Source: Eucommia ulmoides (Eukaryota > Streptophyta > Magnoliopsida > Garryales > Eucommiaceae). Taken from it: a stretch of DNA of 64,000 bases. The DNA lies in the NCBI GenBank assembly GCA_016647705.1, contig CM028328.1:10122614-10186613 (forward strand), written 5' to 3'. The number at the start of each line of letters is the position of its first letter. The first letter of the stretch is position 1. This document shows positions 1 through 11,712 of the stretch, one piece after another. The position numbers and the translations under genes are program-made. The notes under the pieces are model-generated. The model searched no databases, was not told where the DNA came from, and saw nothing but the letters and a program-made list of their open reading frames with translations.

Positions 1-3000
1 AATAGAATTTATCATGAATATTAATTCACGATTCTCTCTGGGATGCTCTTCTTTTCGTTCTTTTTCGCGATGTTCTTCCCGACGGCCTTCATTTCTGGCT
101 CTTCTTATCTCTTAGGTGTTCTTGTAGATAATAGCGTAGTTGACCCATATTCACTAAATGCTTGATATAAGACCCCGATTTCCCTCGTATGTCATTTTAT
201 TTTTATTTTAGAGCATTTAAAAAATTACGGGGTAAAAATAGAGTTAATTGAAAGCCTAATTAAAAGTTTTTGGGTCAATTAAAAATTTATAAATATTTAT
301 TCCAAACTATGGGATTCAAATTGTCACTTAAATTCTAAACTAAAAATTTTAAGGGTTCAAATTGCGATTTAAGGAAATTGTAAATAGTACATTGGGTTAA
401 AATAAGGATGTAAAGAAGTTAGGGGGAGAAAAGAGTAATAAAATAAAAGTTTTTTTTTTACATACATATGTGTGTGTGCTGTGTTTGTCGGCCGACCCGT
501 GAACCGAAATAGGGAGAAAAGTGAGATCGGCGACGTGGCAAGAGTAGATCAAGCAATCCATCCACTTATTTCATGCATATAAAGACCCATGCACGAACAT
601 CATGAATGAAGATCTGAAAATGAGAGGAAATCTGAAGAAATTTCAGAAAAATCTAGAGAGAGAGAGGGAGGATCGGAGCGGGGCGTCGGGTGTTCGTGAT
701 CGACGATAGGAGGGGATTTGATTCTGATCAGCTGGCAACTATGGGTGTGTGAGGGTGTAATCATAGTTGTTGTGTTTGGACGTGAGGGTGTGTAGGGTTG
801 TTGTTCGGGATCGCTGACGGTGGACGATTCTCCGGTGAGCAGTTTCAGTTGCGGGGGGTGTGTATGCATGTTAGTGTTCTGATTCAACGTGTATGTGAGT
901 GGGGTGATCATCGGTGAGATATATGGGTGGTGGTCGCCGGAGTTGGCAAGGAGAGAGGAGAGAGAGAAGATCGACGGTGACAGGTTCGGTTGCCATCATT
1001 GGTGAGTTCGTCGTCATTCCTCTGGTGATTGCACATGTGTGGGTATGGGATGTATTGGGCGTTGTGTGTGCGTGTGCAAAAACGTTGACGGTGAAGATCG
1101 ACAAGAGGAATGAGAGCTCGGCCGGCATCGAGATGGTCCGGCAGGTGCTCCAAACCGAAACAGAACAAGAAAAGAAAAGAAAGAAGAAAGGAAGAAAAAA
1201 AAAAAAAAAGAGAAAAGAAATTACAAAAACAATCCCAATAAAATTCAAAATTCATCTCGCGGCCCGTGAACGTTTTGGAACAGGTAACATTTTCATCGGA
1301 TATTATTATCGATTGAATTAAATTGTTAAGCATTAAGATTCTTCGCATTCGTAATAGTGATTTTCGTGATCGTAATAACATTTTTATAATTGCTAATTTT
1401 AACAAATGGGTACAGTAAACTTAGCGGAGCGAAATTAAACGAATAATAATTTTTTTTGTAACAAAATATGAGGAATGGGAAAATTATGAAAAATTAGGAC
1501 CTGCATTCGTCTAATTAGGTTATTTTAAATACGATATTAATTCAGGCCCTATTACTATTAGGTTCGTAGGCACCAGAGTTTCGGTAGAGAGTAGTCAGTA
1601 AAAGCTTTTGGGAGCGGATCACGAGGTGAGTGTACTGTCTTCTTGCCAAACTATTTTTCTATATATGATGGAATATGTATTTACTTAAACTGTATGAGTT
1701 TATAAATGATATGGATCAAACAGGATTTGGGTGAGTTGGTAAACTAGATTTTCGGAAGATTTCGGTGGTTTTTGAAATGAAGTTGAAAATGAATTTTTAT
1801 TGGATTTGGTGAAATCAGACGATATTTTTTTAAAAAAGAATAGAAAACATCTGTTTTTCTAAAAATGACTGATTTTCTAAAAATAAAGGGTAGAAAAGTT
1901 TGTTTGATTGTATTTATATTTCGGGACGGTATATCCCTATTAGATGGGACTGTTATATGTGTTGTATAGATTTACGATTTTGTTACGGACATATTGAGGT
2001 TGACTAGTTAGTTAAGTAGTATCATGTCTACGTTACGCCGGCCCCACATGACGGGTGTCCGGGGTGGGGTGTGACACTTGATCTCCTTTTTGAGCTCCCA
2101 GCAGTCATCCATATCGTGACTATGATCCCTATGGAAATCACAATACTTAAACCTGTTCTTCCTGTTGGATTTGGTAGTCTATCTGGAAGGCCACTAAATT
2201 ACTTCTGAAGCGCGTATCTCATGCAAAATTCTTAAGAGCAGCATTCGCAGACTAGATAGGTAGGTTTGGCTTTTGACGAGCTTCTGATCTGGAATTCGAA
2301 CTCCTAGCTCGATTTTTACACCTGTCTGTTGTGTTGGGTTTCGCTCTGCCACCATCCTTCTCGCTCTATCTGGGGTGATATTTGAAAGATCCCCTGCCTT
2401 CTCTCGCAAGCTTGACGTCCTCCAATTCCATATAGGGTTTGGTTTTTTCCATCAACTCTGACATGCTCTAGGGACTCTTCTTGGTTAAGAAGTCATGAAA
2501 TCAGCCAGGACGTAACCCTTAGGTGAACGCATTAATGATAAGGTTGGTATCACAGTCTTTAATGCACGTTAATTCCTTATTAAATCGACTCATATACTGG
2601 CACAGAGTTTCTTATTTCTCTTAACGCAAGGTAAGCAGGAAATCATGACCTTTCATTAACCTTTGACAGGTTATGAAACGGTTGATAAACATCTTTTCAA
2701 ACTCTTTGAACGATATGATAGAGTTTGGAGGGAGCTTATGCAACCATTTGAGGGCTGAGCCCTTCAAAGTAGTAGCGAAAGCTTTGCAGAGTGTGTAGTC
2801 ACTTGAACCATAAAGATTCATTACATGCTTGATCTGGCGGATATGGTCCACAGGATCTGCTCTCCCATTGTACATCTCAAACTTTGTGGGATCAAACTTT
2901 TTAGAGAGCGGGACAGATAGGATATCTGGTGAGAACGGCATCTCAGTGCCTTTCAACACCGTGTCCAATTCATCCAAAAGCTTAGCTCTTTCCACTTTAC

Positions 3001-3301
3001 TTCTGATTTATTGATGTGAATCAATAGTCTCAGTTCAGCTATAGATTCTCCTCTCTGGCTGACGGCTTGTATCTCTTTGAGTAGGTCGCTCCTCCTAAGA
3101 TTGAGGATTAGCATAATCAGAAGACCCTTCTTCCTCTCCAGCTTCATGGTTAGCTGCAGGAGATGGCGACCTGCTGCCAGCTATTATCCTTGTCATGTAT
3201 TTGATCATTTCCACCATCTCAGCCACCTTTGCAGTAAAAGCATCAATTTTTGCATCAGTGTTAAGCACGGTCGGTAAAGGATCAATTTGACCCCCCCCCA
3301 T
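1..3301 (-). pseudogene. Ty3/gypsy gag relic, interrupted by a solo LTR
   Basis: Reading leftwards from about 3301, the minus strand encodes a plant gypsy Gag: an N-terminal part, then the Retrotrans_gag core at 2995-2621 (FSPDILSVPLSKKFDPTKFE, then YNGRADPVDH, ATTLKGSALKWL, SFKEFEKMF), then a zinc-knuckle-like YCDFHRDHSHDMDDC at about 2150-2090. The frame stops at the solo LTR (166-2076) and resumes beyond it (HLVNMGQLRYYL, about 165-130), so the insertion split this gag. Several stops and frame shifts break the frame (for example at about 2620 and 2190), so it is not translated intact. The 5' LTR and primer-binding site lie at 3421-4091; pol would be left of the window. The family call rests on the core motifs and is firm; the clade (Tat-like) is inferred. 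Confidence 0.8.
166..2076 (+). mobile_element. Solo LTR, family A copy 1
   Basis: The element runs from TATAAGACC (TG start mutated to TA) to GGGGTGTGACA and is flanked by the perfect 5-bp target duplication CTTGA (161-165 and 2077-2081). It sits inside a gypsy gag frame that resumes on both sides. Its body matches the copies at 19674-22409 and 37331-40013: an ACGTGGC motif at 533-539, TATAAA at 578-583, a GT-rich stretch, AG|GTAAC near 1284, and GAG|GTGAGTGT near 1622. It lacks about 0.8 kb present in the other copies, including the hairpin array. Reading frames inside it are low-complexity and not conserved, so none is called as a gene. Orientation follows the ACGTGGC-TATA arrangement. Confidence 0.85.
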
Positions 3302-3420
3302 GCAGTTCTACTAGAGTTTCTACATCAGATGGTGGCGGCAAGTCATTGCTTCAACTTGTTACTGCCGCTCTTGTTTGTAACTGCCTCATAGCCATAAGAG
3401 AAAACTTTTTACATTAGCGT

Positions 3421-3439
3421 TTCCCACAAACGGCGCCAA
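3421..3439 (-). other. Gypsy primer-binding site
   Basis: On the minus strand, directly after the LTR end, the sequence reads TGGCGCCGTTTGTGGGAA, the usual primer-binding region of Tat-like plant gypsy elements. It fixes the orientation of the gag at 1-3301 and the inner end of the LTR. Confidence 0.75.
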
Positions 3440-3440
3440 A

Positions 3441-4091
3441 TGATATCGTAAAAAAATCTCCAACATGTGTAACAACTCCGCACGTGCCAGAAATATTTTC
3501 ACCTTCCTCCTGTTACCTGCAAAACCGTGAGTTCTAATGGGGGACACCGGTGTGGTGTTGGCCAAAGAACCTCCGGCGTGAGAATAAATTAATCTGGTAT
3601 ATGGAGAAATTTGTACACAGATTGAATCGTAAATATTACCAGTGATATCTACACTTTTTATAGGCTCATAGATATGTTGCCATTACTTTGGAGAGATTGC
3701 CAACTCCTTGATACGCTCTTAACGGCTTGGAAGATAACCAATATCCCCATGATATCAGGGGATATCTCTGTAATGGTCCCCATTAATTATGGGTCGTTAC
3801 AGTCAATTTGGCTTATCTCCTCAAGTGTAGGAGAGTCGTTCAGGTTGGGCTGACCTATTTGTTCCTTGGCCTTTGACATTGTGGGTTTGAATATGCCCAA
3901 TATATGGGCCTCTTTATGGGGCTGTTAATCTTGCTCAGAAGGTCGCCGAAGCTACCACCCAAGTGGGTCTGTCATGCTTCAGTTCAAATAACCCATTGGG
4001 TATGTCTGTTACGGATTAAAATTCATACTCGATCCGACCCGTTTAAGGCTCAATGTCTATGTCAGTTATGAGCGGGAGTTTTCCTATATCA
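3441..4091 (-). mobile_element. 5' LTR of the gypsy element
   Basis: The 651-bp segment has inverted ends TGATAT and ATATCA, abuts the primer-binding site, and lies upstream of the gag on the minus strand. The outer boundary was chosen from the terminal inverted match; the five bases after it (AATAC) would be the target duplication, but the partner copy is outside the window. Confidence 0.65.
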
Positions 4092-5183
4092 AATACATAC
4101 GTTAAACTCTCTCAATTACATTTATTTAATTTGTATGTAAAATATTTATTAGATGTAATTGTAACATAGTTACATGTAATTTGTAATATGTAACTAATAT
4201 TACACAGGTACATGTAACTAATAATGTTACATAGGCGTGATCACATGTGAAAATAATATGCAAGCAAAAATAATTTTAAGGGACTAAATCAAAATTTATG
4301 TTTTAAATGAGATTAATAACATATTACACTAACTCATCACCATTTATCTTTTATATTTTTTGTTTAAAATTTGGGGTGGTGTGTTTGATTACTTTAAGCG
4401 TAACTTGATTAATCCTCTTGTTGATATACACATTGTTCTATTTTAACATTAAATAGTACTAGTTTTATGGAGTTTATTTTGTATTCCTTGGTATGTTTGA
4501 TTTCTTTTTAACTTGAATTGTTATTTAAAACTATATAATGACTTTTAATTCATTTTTTATTTTGTTTTTTTTTTCATGAATTGGCCAATCTTAATTTAAT
4601 TTACAAGTTTAAATTATTACTTTAAAAATTTACATTTTAACGAAGTAAAAAAATAAAAAATGAGTTCTAAATTATAAATTTTATTAGTTAAAGTAATTTG
4701 TTTTATCTCTATGGTAATAATGTATAACGAATTCATAAAAGATAATTTTTAAAATAAATTTTTTTATTAAACAAAAAACATTTAAGAAAGGATATTGAAA
4801 AGTCTTTGGTTGTTTAACTTTGTGTCTATTGAGTATCGGCTAAAGGACATCTTGAATCTAAATCTTAAAAAAAAAAAATAAATAAATAAAAAAAAATGAT
4901 AGGCTGCTTCAAGATTTTCGACACGCTGCTGAGGCATATGGCGAATGATAGAACGTGATCGCATTCACAGCCACTGTCCACGTCCAACTCCACAACTTTC
5001 ACATGCACTCCAACTCCACCGACCACATCTCCTACTTTGTAGCTTTCATGTATTAGTGATTATTATATTCTTAGAATATTACTTGTTGATAGCATTTTTG
5101 AATACGTGGTAGCATAAATGGTTGTAAAATTTTGATGAATAAGAGTGCCATTTTCTATTGTCTTAATCGGATACTAGCGCCGG

Positions 5184-5475
5184 TTTTGAAATAATTTTCA
5201 CTTGTATTTTATTTGATTATTTAAATATAATTTTATATTTATTGTTTTTATAAAATATTTTGTATTAGTTAGTGGAATTTGTATTTTTTTTTTTGTTTTA
5301 TTTTTATTTGAGTGGGTGAACTATGTTTATTTTGAAATAATTTTCACTTGTATTTTATTTGATTATTTAAATATAATTTTATATTTATTGTTTTTATAAA
5401 ATATTTTGTATTAGTTAGTAGAGTTTGTATTATCTTTTTTGTTTTATTTTTATTTGAGTGGGTGAACTATGTTTG
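5184..5475. repeat. 146-bp direct tandem duplication
   Basis: Two nearly identical adjacent copies, 5184-5329 and 5330-5475, each beginning TTTTGAAATAATTTTCACTT and ending GTGGGTGAACTATGTTT. The few differences suggest a fairly recent duplication. Confidence 0.85.
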
Positions 5476-5935
5476 TTTTGTAACGTTTGAAATATTTTTT
5501 TTTCTATTTTATTATATTGGTTTTTAATTAGTGTTATGAATATTTTACTTTTGGGTGTTGAAATTAAAAGTATTGTTTAATATTTGATAAAATGATGAAA
5601 TTTTAGTTCAACATAATTTTCATTTTGAAGAAATGTGCATGTTCAAATTATTTAAAATAAAATTAATTAACAAATATGCTTAATAATTTAAATATACTCA
5701 AAATATTGATAAAGAAGGAAAATAGTGTTGGAAGACTCTCAAAAAACTGGAATGTTATTAAAGGAAGAGGAAGAGACAATGAACAATTAAAGCTCAATTT
5801 TAAAAACTAAATTTAATTAGTGAAATTATAACAATAAAATTAATTAAAACATACTTAATTTAAATATACTCAAAATCTTAAGGAAGAAGAAAAATACTGT
5901 TGGAAAACTCTCATTTATTTGAAGGCTTGAGCTTC

Positions 5936-6310
5936 CACTTTTAGATTTTTTCTTGTATGATATGATATGAAATTAGTTGCATAAAAATATATTCTTTTAA
6001 TTACTCTTATCAACACTTATATGAGAAACGAAAAATAGAAAAAAAAAATTAAATAAAAAGTCTAGTAAGTGAGTCATTCATAATTTTTTGTTATTTATTA
6101 TAAAAAATTATCTTTTATTTAAATGAAATTTTTTACTATTTCAAATATAAGAAATTTTTTAAAATTCTTTGAACAGACTATAGTAATAATAAGTAAAAAT
6201 TAAATTCACTAAAATTATTATATTAATGATAGATAATGCTTAAAACTCATTTAAACAAAATAAAAAATTAAAAGAGAGATAAATTAAGGAGAATTAAGAG
6301 AAGAGATTTG
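5936..6310 (+). repeat. Dispersed AT-rich repeat, copy 1
   Basis: This stretch resembles 23685-24040 and 24535-24860 along its length, sharing the ordered landmarks TTGCATAAAA, AACACTTATATGAGAAA, AAAAAGTCT, TTATATTAATGAT and GGAGAATTAAGAGAA. No coding capacity or clear terminal repeat was found. The family is not recognised. Confidence 0.6.
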
Positions 6311-6479
6311 GGTGGAATAAAATGATAGAGTTAATTTTAGAAAAAATTACCATTTACTCTAAAAAAAAATTACTATTCATCGTTTAAACCCATCTGCCTT
6401 TTTTTGCATCGAAAACTCCAATTGCGCCTTCTTCTTGCACCAAAAATTCCTGTTTCCAAAAACAGCGAGGGATGAAATT

Positions 6480-6895
6480 ATCAAAATGCCCTCCCGCAGG
6501 TGTCTTCGATCGATTTGCAAACGTCTTCCTTGTCGTCATCGCCAACGCCTTAGCAATGACACACTCTTGCCGTCGTCGTCCAAATTTGACGCTTGCCGTC
6601 CAGATCCAGCTTCTCCACCCCCACTGCCGTCCATATCTGACTCATTCACCAAATCAGAGAAAGAAATGGTGAAGTGCCAAATCTGAGCGAGAATGGCGTC
6701 GGAGTCGGTACCGGAGTTGAATAGTTGTTGGAGGAAATTGATATCATTGGTTAGTATTTGGAGCTCGAGTAATCGTTGATTGGTTATTAGCTCGGAAACT
6801 CTCAATTTGTCGAATGTATGTGATGATGGGGTAGAATTATGTGGGTAATCTGATACAAATTTCTGGGACGATGAATTTGTAGATTAGAGAGAGAG
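6480..6895 (-). pseudogene. Unidentified coding-like remnant
   Basis: A minus-strand frame is open for more than 100 codons (from about 6885 down to 6536), with a leucine-rich segment (ELITNQRLLELQILTNDINF, then LQQLFNSGTDSDAILAQIWH) followed by a glycine/acidic tail. Base use is more GC-rich and mixed than the AT-rich surroundings. It lies between ends that look like degenerate Mutator-type inverted repeats (about 6340-6490 and 22620-22735), so it could be a captured gene fragment. The protein family is not recognised, and the frame could be chance. Confidence 0.25.
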
Positions 6896-7080
6896 AATTG
6901 ATGAAAGGAAGAAGAAGAAGATAGAGATGCTTGACAGTTGGAGATATTTTCTCATTTTGATTTTGGATAGTTGGAGATATTTTCTCATCTTGATTTTGAC
7001 TATTTACACTTTGTACCCAACAATTTGCAGTTTATTTGTGACAAAATCTATAGTGCTTTCATTGTTTGTGTTTAAAATAA

Positions 7081-7301
7081 GAGAACAGTTGATGTTACAT
7101 TCAACATTTACAAGTGTTAAATATAACATCATATGGTTTTTAATCGTGAATACATAAAACAAGAGAATAGTTGATGTTACATTCAACATCCACAGGTGTT
7201 GAATGTAACTTCCATGTATAATACGATTCATAAAAACATGAGAACAATTGATGTTACATTCAACATTCACAAGTGTTGAATGTAGCATCATATGGATTTT
7301 A
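7081..7301 (+). repeat. ~80-bp tandem repeats with a hairpin in each unit
   Basis: Three tandem units start near 7081, 7163 and 7240. Each contains an inverted pair of the type TACATTCAACA ... TGTTGAATGTA, giving a stem of up to about 16 bp with an ~8-nt loop. A fourth unit is split: its left end is at 7301 and it resumes at 22415-22490, beyond two LTR insertions. Confidence 0.75.
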
Positions 7302-7306
7302 CTCTA

Positions 7307-7467
7307 TGACGCGCCACAATTTTCCGAAAGGAAAAGAAACAAATATAAGGTGTAAAATGAGAAGAAGTTTTTTAAAAGCGTCGATTTTCTCATAAAAGTA
7401 CTTGAACCAATTTTAGAAAATGGAGTTGCCACTTAACATTGAGTTTAAATGGTGTATTAGGTCACCA

Positions 7468-7500
<33 letters not shown>

Positions 7501-10394
7501 GCTTAAGTAAAAATTTTTACTCCAAAAAGGATGGTCCGACTAGAGATTCATTTTAAAGAGTTTGGGGCTCAATTAAGCTCGGGAAAGGTGTTATGCACCC
7601 CAAGACGCCCGTTTAAAAACAAGTACCTGATTCGATTAAGTCCAATCAAAATTTAAATCCGAATGTTTTATTTGATTTTGAAGTCTCTTCTTAGAAAATA
7701 ATTTTTGTCTTTTTTTAAAAATAAAATAAAATAAAAAATGAGTAGAAACTTTTTTTTTTTTTTTTTTTAATTTTCATGAAACAAAATAGAAAAATAATTT
7801 TTATTTTTTTATTTTTGAAATGTTCCCCTGATATGATCACTTATAAAGTATCGATAATTTAATAAGGATGACTCTCGGGGGTTTTAATGTCTTGGGTTTT
7901 AAGTTTTGGTTATTTTGATAAATGGAAGGAATACGGGCGCGTGTCAAAATATTTTTTAAAAAAAAACTTTTTTTTTTTAGAAACGAAGTATATGAGAGTT
8001 GATTGGTTTGGAAAACATAGTAAAAAGTATTTTGAGAAAATTTCATTTTTGAAGAAACATCGTTTTTACATGAAAACTATTTGGAATGACTCCCTTTTTA
8101 CTAATTTTTCAAAAATACTCCATTTTCAAAAAGACTATATTTTTTAGGGAAATTTGGTGAAAGGTCTCATTCCATAAAACCATCACTCTACGGGATTCTG
8201 TAACAATGATTTTTTAACATATGACATGGTCCTTAGAAAGTGATTTTTTGAGTCTTAGAACCTCTCAATAAGATTCTCTATTTTTTATTATTCATATTTT
8301 TTGTATTTCTTAAAAAAAAATGATTTTATACTTTTCTAGAAAAAATTATTTTACAAAAACTATTTTTATGTTTTTTTTAATGATAAAATATATGTAAAAT
8401 GTAAATAAATTTTTTATTCCTTCCATTTTATCAACTTATCCCAAAACTCAAAATCTAACTTAGGGAAGTGCTTTCCTAAATCCACCATTTGAAAATTTCA
8501 CATTGTTTGGGAAATCTGAAACGATGATATAGAAAACTCTTCATTTCTCAGATTTCAAGTTAAGGGTTTTCCTTTTTTATATTATTTATTTGTTTTTTGG
8601 ATTTTTTATTTTTTCGGTTTTTTTTTTTTTTTTTTAAATGATTACTTTCATTTTTCTATTTTTTTTTTATGCGAGAGAGTAAATATTTACATAACACAAC
8701 ACAGTACATAAAGTGCGTAAAATAAAATTACAAACATAAAAGCGCGGAATGGCGCAGAACAAAAAAATACATACAAAAAAATAAAAAAGTACAGAAAGAC
8801 ACAAAACAGTAAATAAATACAACTAAATAAAAGTGCGAAAATGCGCAAAATAGTAAATAAATACAACAAAATAAAAGCATGAAAAGGCGCAAAACAAGAA
8901 ATAAATACAACAAAATAAAAGTGTGGACAGGCGCAAACAAGAAAATAAATGCAGAAAAGTAAACCGTTTTTTAAATGTTCTAGTGGAACGTCCTTTTAAA
9001 TTTTGTCCAATTTTTGGTACATTCTTTCAAACGGTTTAAGGCAAAAATAAAAATGTAGTTGAAGAGTAAAAAAAAAAAAAAACTTACCTAGACTGAGATG
9101 GTTTCTTCTTCTTTTTCTGTTCTTATTCTTTTTGTTTTTGACCAAAAAACAAAAACAAAAAAAAAAGTACCCTTTTTCTTCCGGTCGAAGACCCACACCC
9201 AAAAGAAAAAAAAAATCTCTCTGTCTAATCTCTCTCACTCTTTCTCCAAATGGCCAATTCAAAAAAAAAATAAAAAAAATCCTATTTTGTTGTTGGAAAT
9301 GGCTACCATTTATATGCAGCCATTCCTTTTTTTTTTTAATTATTTATATTTTTATAGATATAGTTATATAAAGAGGAAATAGGCCTTTTTTTAATATTGC
9401 GGCTGCAATTGCAGCCCATTAATGGGCTGCAATTGCGCCCCTGGGTTGCACGCAACCCCCCACATTTTTTATATATATTATTTTAATTTTATTTTTTTGT
9501 TTTTCATTTTTTTATAAAAATATAGTTAGATTATCAAAAATTTAATCGAGTTTAAATTATTTGTTCGCCAATATCATGAATTTTTTAAAATACCCAAACT
9601 TTAGGGTCAAAATAATTTTTTTTAAAAAAATTTGATTTCAACTGATTTAAATTTTGAAAACTAAAATTGACCAAATAAAAGACGATAAATGTTCAAGATT
9701 CATTTTAATTTGATCGATTTAGTCCAAAAAATAACTTTTATAAATTTTCATTTTGACCTCGAAACTTTCTTTTGAATTTCCAAACCTCAATTAGAGTTTC
9801 GAATTGAGTTTCTCAAGAATTAATCATTTCAAAAGATAAAATTTTGAATCAAAATTGGTCCTTGTTAAACAACGATTTAAAATTTCTCAAAATTTCAATT
9901 AGGTCCCTTAAATTTTATAATTCGACAAATTGTCTCAATTGGCTTATTCGGAGGACCAATTAGAATTATGAGACTTTTAATTAACTTGTTTAGAGGATAA
10001 TTGAACATTACAAAGATTAATTTCAAAATCCGAGTCTAAATATAGATCTTTTGAATTTTCAATTTAGTCCCAAAACTTTTTCAAAATGAACAATTTGTAT
10101 TCAAAACTCTCAATTGGATAACCTTTTGTCTTAATTGGATTTTTTAGATATTAATTTAAATCCTAGAGACTTAATTTATTGTTTCAATCCTCCAATTAAA
10201 CCAATATGATTTCCAATTGCAAAATTCAAATTTGAAATAATTTTTGAAACTTTCGAATTGACCCTCCATTTTTGTTTGGATATTCTCAAAATTCATGAAT
10301 AATTGGCTTGGAAAAATGCAACATTTTTATTTTTATTTTTATTCTTTTTATTTTTAAAAGTCATGAAAGAGTGGGACAAAATGCAGTGTCTACA
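7307..10394 (-). repeat. 3' LTR of the LARD-type element
   Basis: A direct repeat of 16810-19659 with near-identical blocks throughout (for example around 7880, 8460, 9000 and 9500). The two repeats differ by several small insertions and deletions, including an ~100-bp block near 8150-8280 present only here, so the insertion is not very recent. It starts TGACGCGCC and ends GTGTCTACA. Confidence 0.85.
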
Positions 10395-10747
10395 ACTGTT
10401 TCACTTTGTCAAGCGAGTTCACTCATGATGACAAAGATAGGAGATACACACCATTTTGTTACACCACTTGAGTGAGTACATTGCAAGAAGATGATGAATG
10501 AAATCTGTAAAATATGTCCCAGCCTGCAGCTGCGGCAAGCATGATTGAAAGAAAAACTTACCTGGAATCGACCCATCCTATTCTAATTGTGAAAACCTTG
10601 GCAAAGATATGACTGAACCCATGTGGGTTGCCTAGGCTCCTTGGGGAAACCAAAGATCAGGTCAAACGTCGTTCAACGTACGCTCTTTGCGGGGCGAGAA
10701 ACGAATGAACAGAGGAAGGGTACTCACGAAGAAACCATGCACAAATG

Positions 10748-11675
10748 AAGGGTCATTATGGAAAGACAATGTAAAATGTACGAGCCGTCACGGAAAGTCA
10801 GTGTAAAATATATGAGCCATCACGGAGAGGCGAATGTAAAAATAAATAAAAAAATTACGGAGAGAAAAATATAAAATAAAGGGCATCATGGAGAGGCAAT
10901 GTAAGATGAGCCATCACAGAGAGGCGAATGCAAAATAAAGAGCAGTCACGGAGACGCATTGCAAGATAAGCCGTCACAGAGAGGCAATGCAAAATGTATG
11001 AGCCATCACAGAGAGACAGTGCAGAATATACGAGCCATCGCAGAGAGGCAAATACAAAAATTAAAAGCCATCATAGAGAAGCAATGCAAAATGAGCCATC
11101 ATGGAGAGACAGTGCAAAATGAAAAAGTGTCGTCACTGAGAGGCAATGCAAGATGAGATATCACGGAGAGGTAATGAAAAATGAAAAGCCATCACGGAAA
11201 GGCAAATATGACATGAAAAAAGCCATCACGAAAAGGCGAATGCAAAAATTAAAAGCCATCACGGAAAGGCGGTGTAGAATATATGAGCCATCACGGAGAG
11301 GCAAAAGCAAAATAAAAAGGTCATCACATAGAGGCAATGCAAGATGAAAACCATTATGAAAAGGCAATGCAAAATATATGAGCCATCACTGAGAGACAAT
11401 ACAAAATAAAAATCTATCACGGAGAGGTGAATACGAAATAGAAAGCTATCGTGGAGAGGCCAATGTAAAATAAGAAGTCATCACAGAAAGCCAATGCAGA
11501 ATATATGGGCCATCACGGAGAGGCGAATGCAAAAATAAAGGGCTAGCACTGAGAGGCTATGCAAGATGAGAGGCCATCACGGAGAGGCAGATGCAAAATA
11601 GGAAATCACAAGAGGCAAATATAAAATAAGAAGGCCATCACGGAGAGGCAAATGTAAAATAAAAAACCAAATATA
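10748..11675 (+). repeat. Degenerate ~30-bp tandem array
   Basis: About 27-30 diverged units with a core of GCCATCACGGAGAGGCAAT followed by an A-rich spacer (GCAAAATGAAAA type). Unit lengths vary from about 25 to 40 bp. The two 64- and 65-codon frames that cross it only translate the repeat. The array lies in the interior of the LARD-type element. Confidence 0.85.
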
Positions 11676-11712
11676 AAATGTGCCCCAACCTGTGACTGGG
11701 GCTGTCAAGCTC

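Larger units (their letters stand above)
4092..6339. other. AT-rich intergenic DNA, no gene seen
   Basis: Very AT-rich sequence with short reading frames only. It contains short palindromic TGTAACATAGTTACATG-type motifs near 4160-4240, a 146-bp tandem duplication, and one copy of a dispersed AT-rich repeat also found at 23.7 and 24.5 kb. Confidence 0.6.

Noticed and set aside
10748-11675. Regular repeat array that might suggest a CRISPR array
   Set aside because: The units are degenerate and contiguous, without constant repeats and unique spacers, and the genome is a plant.
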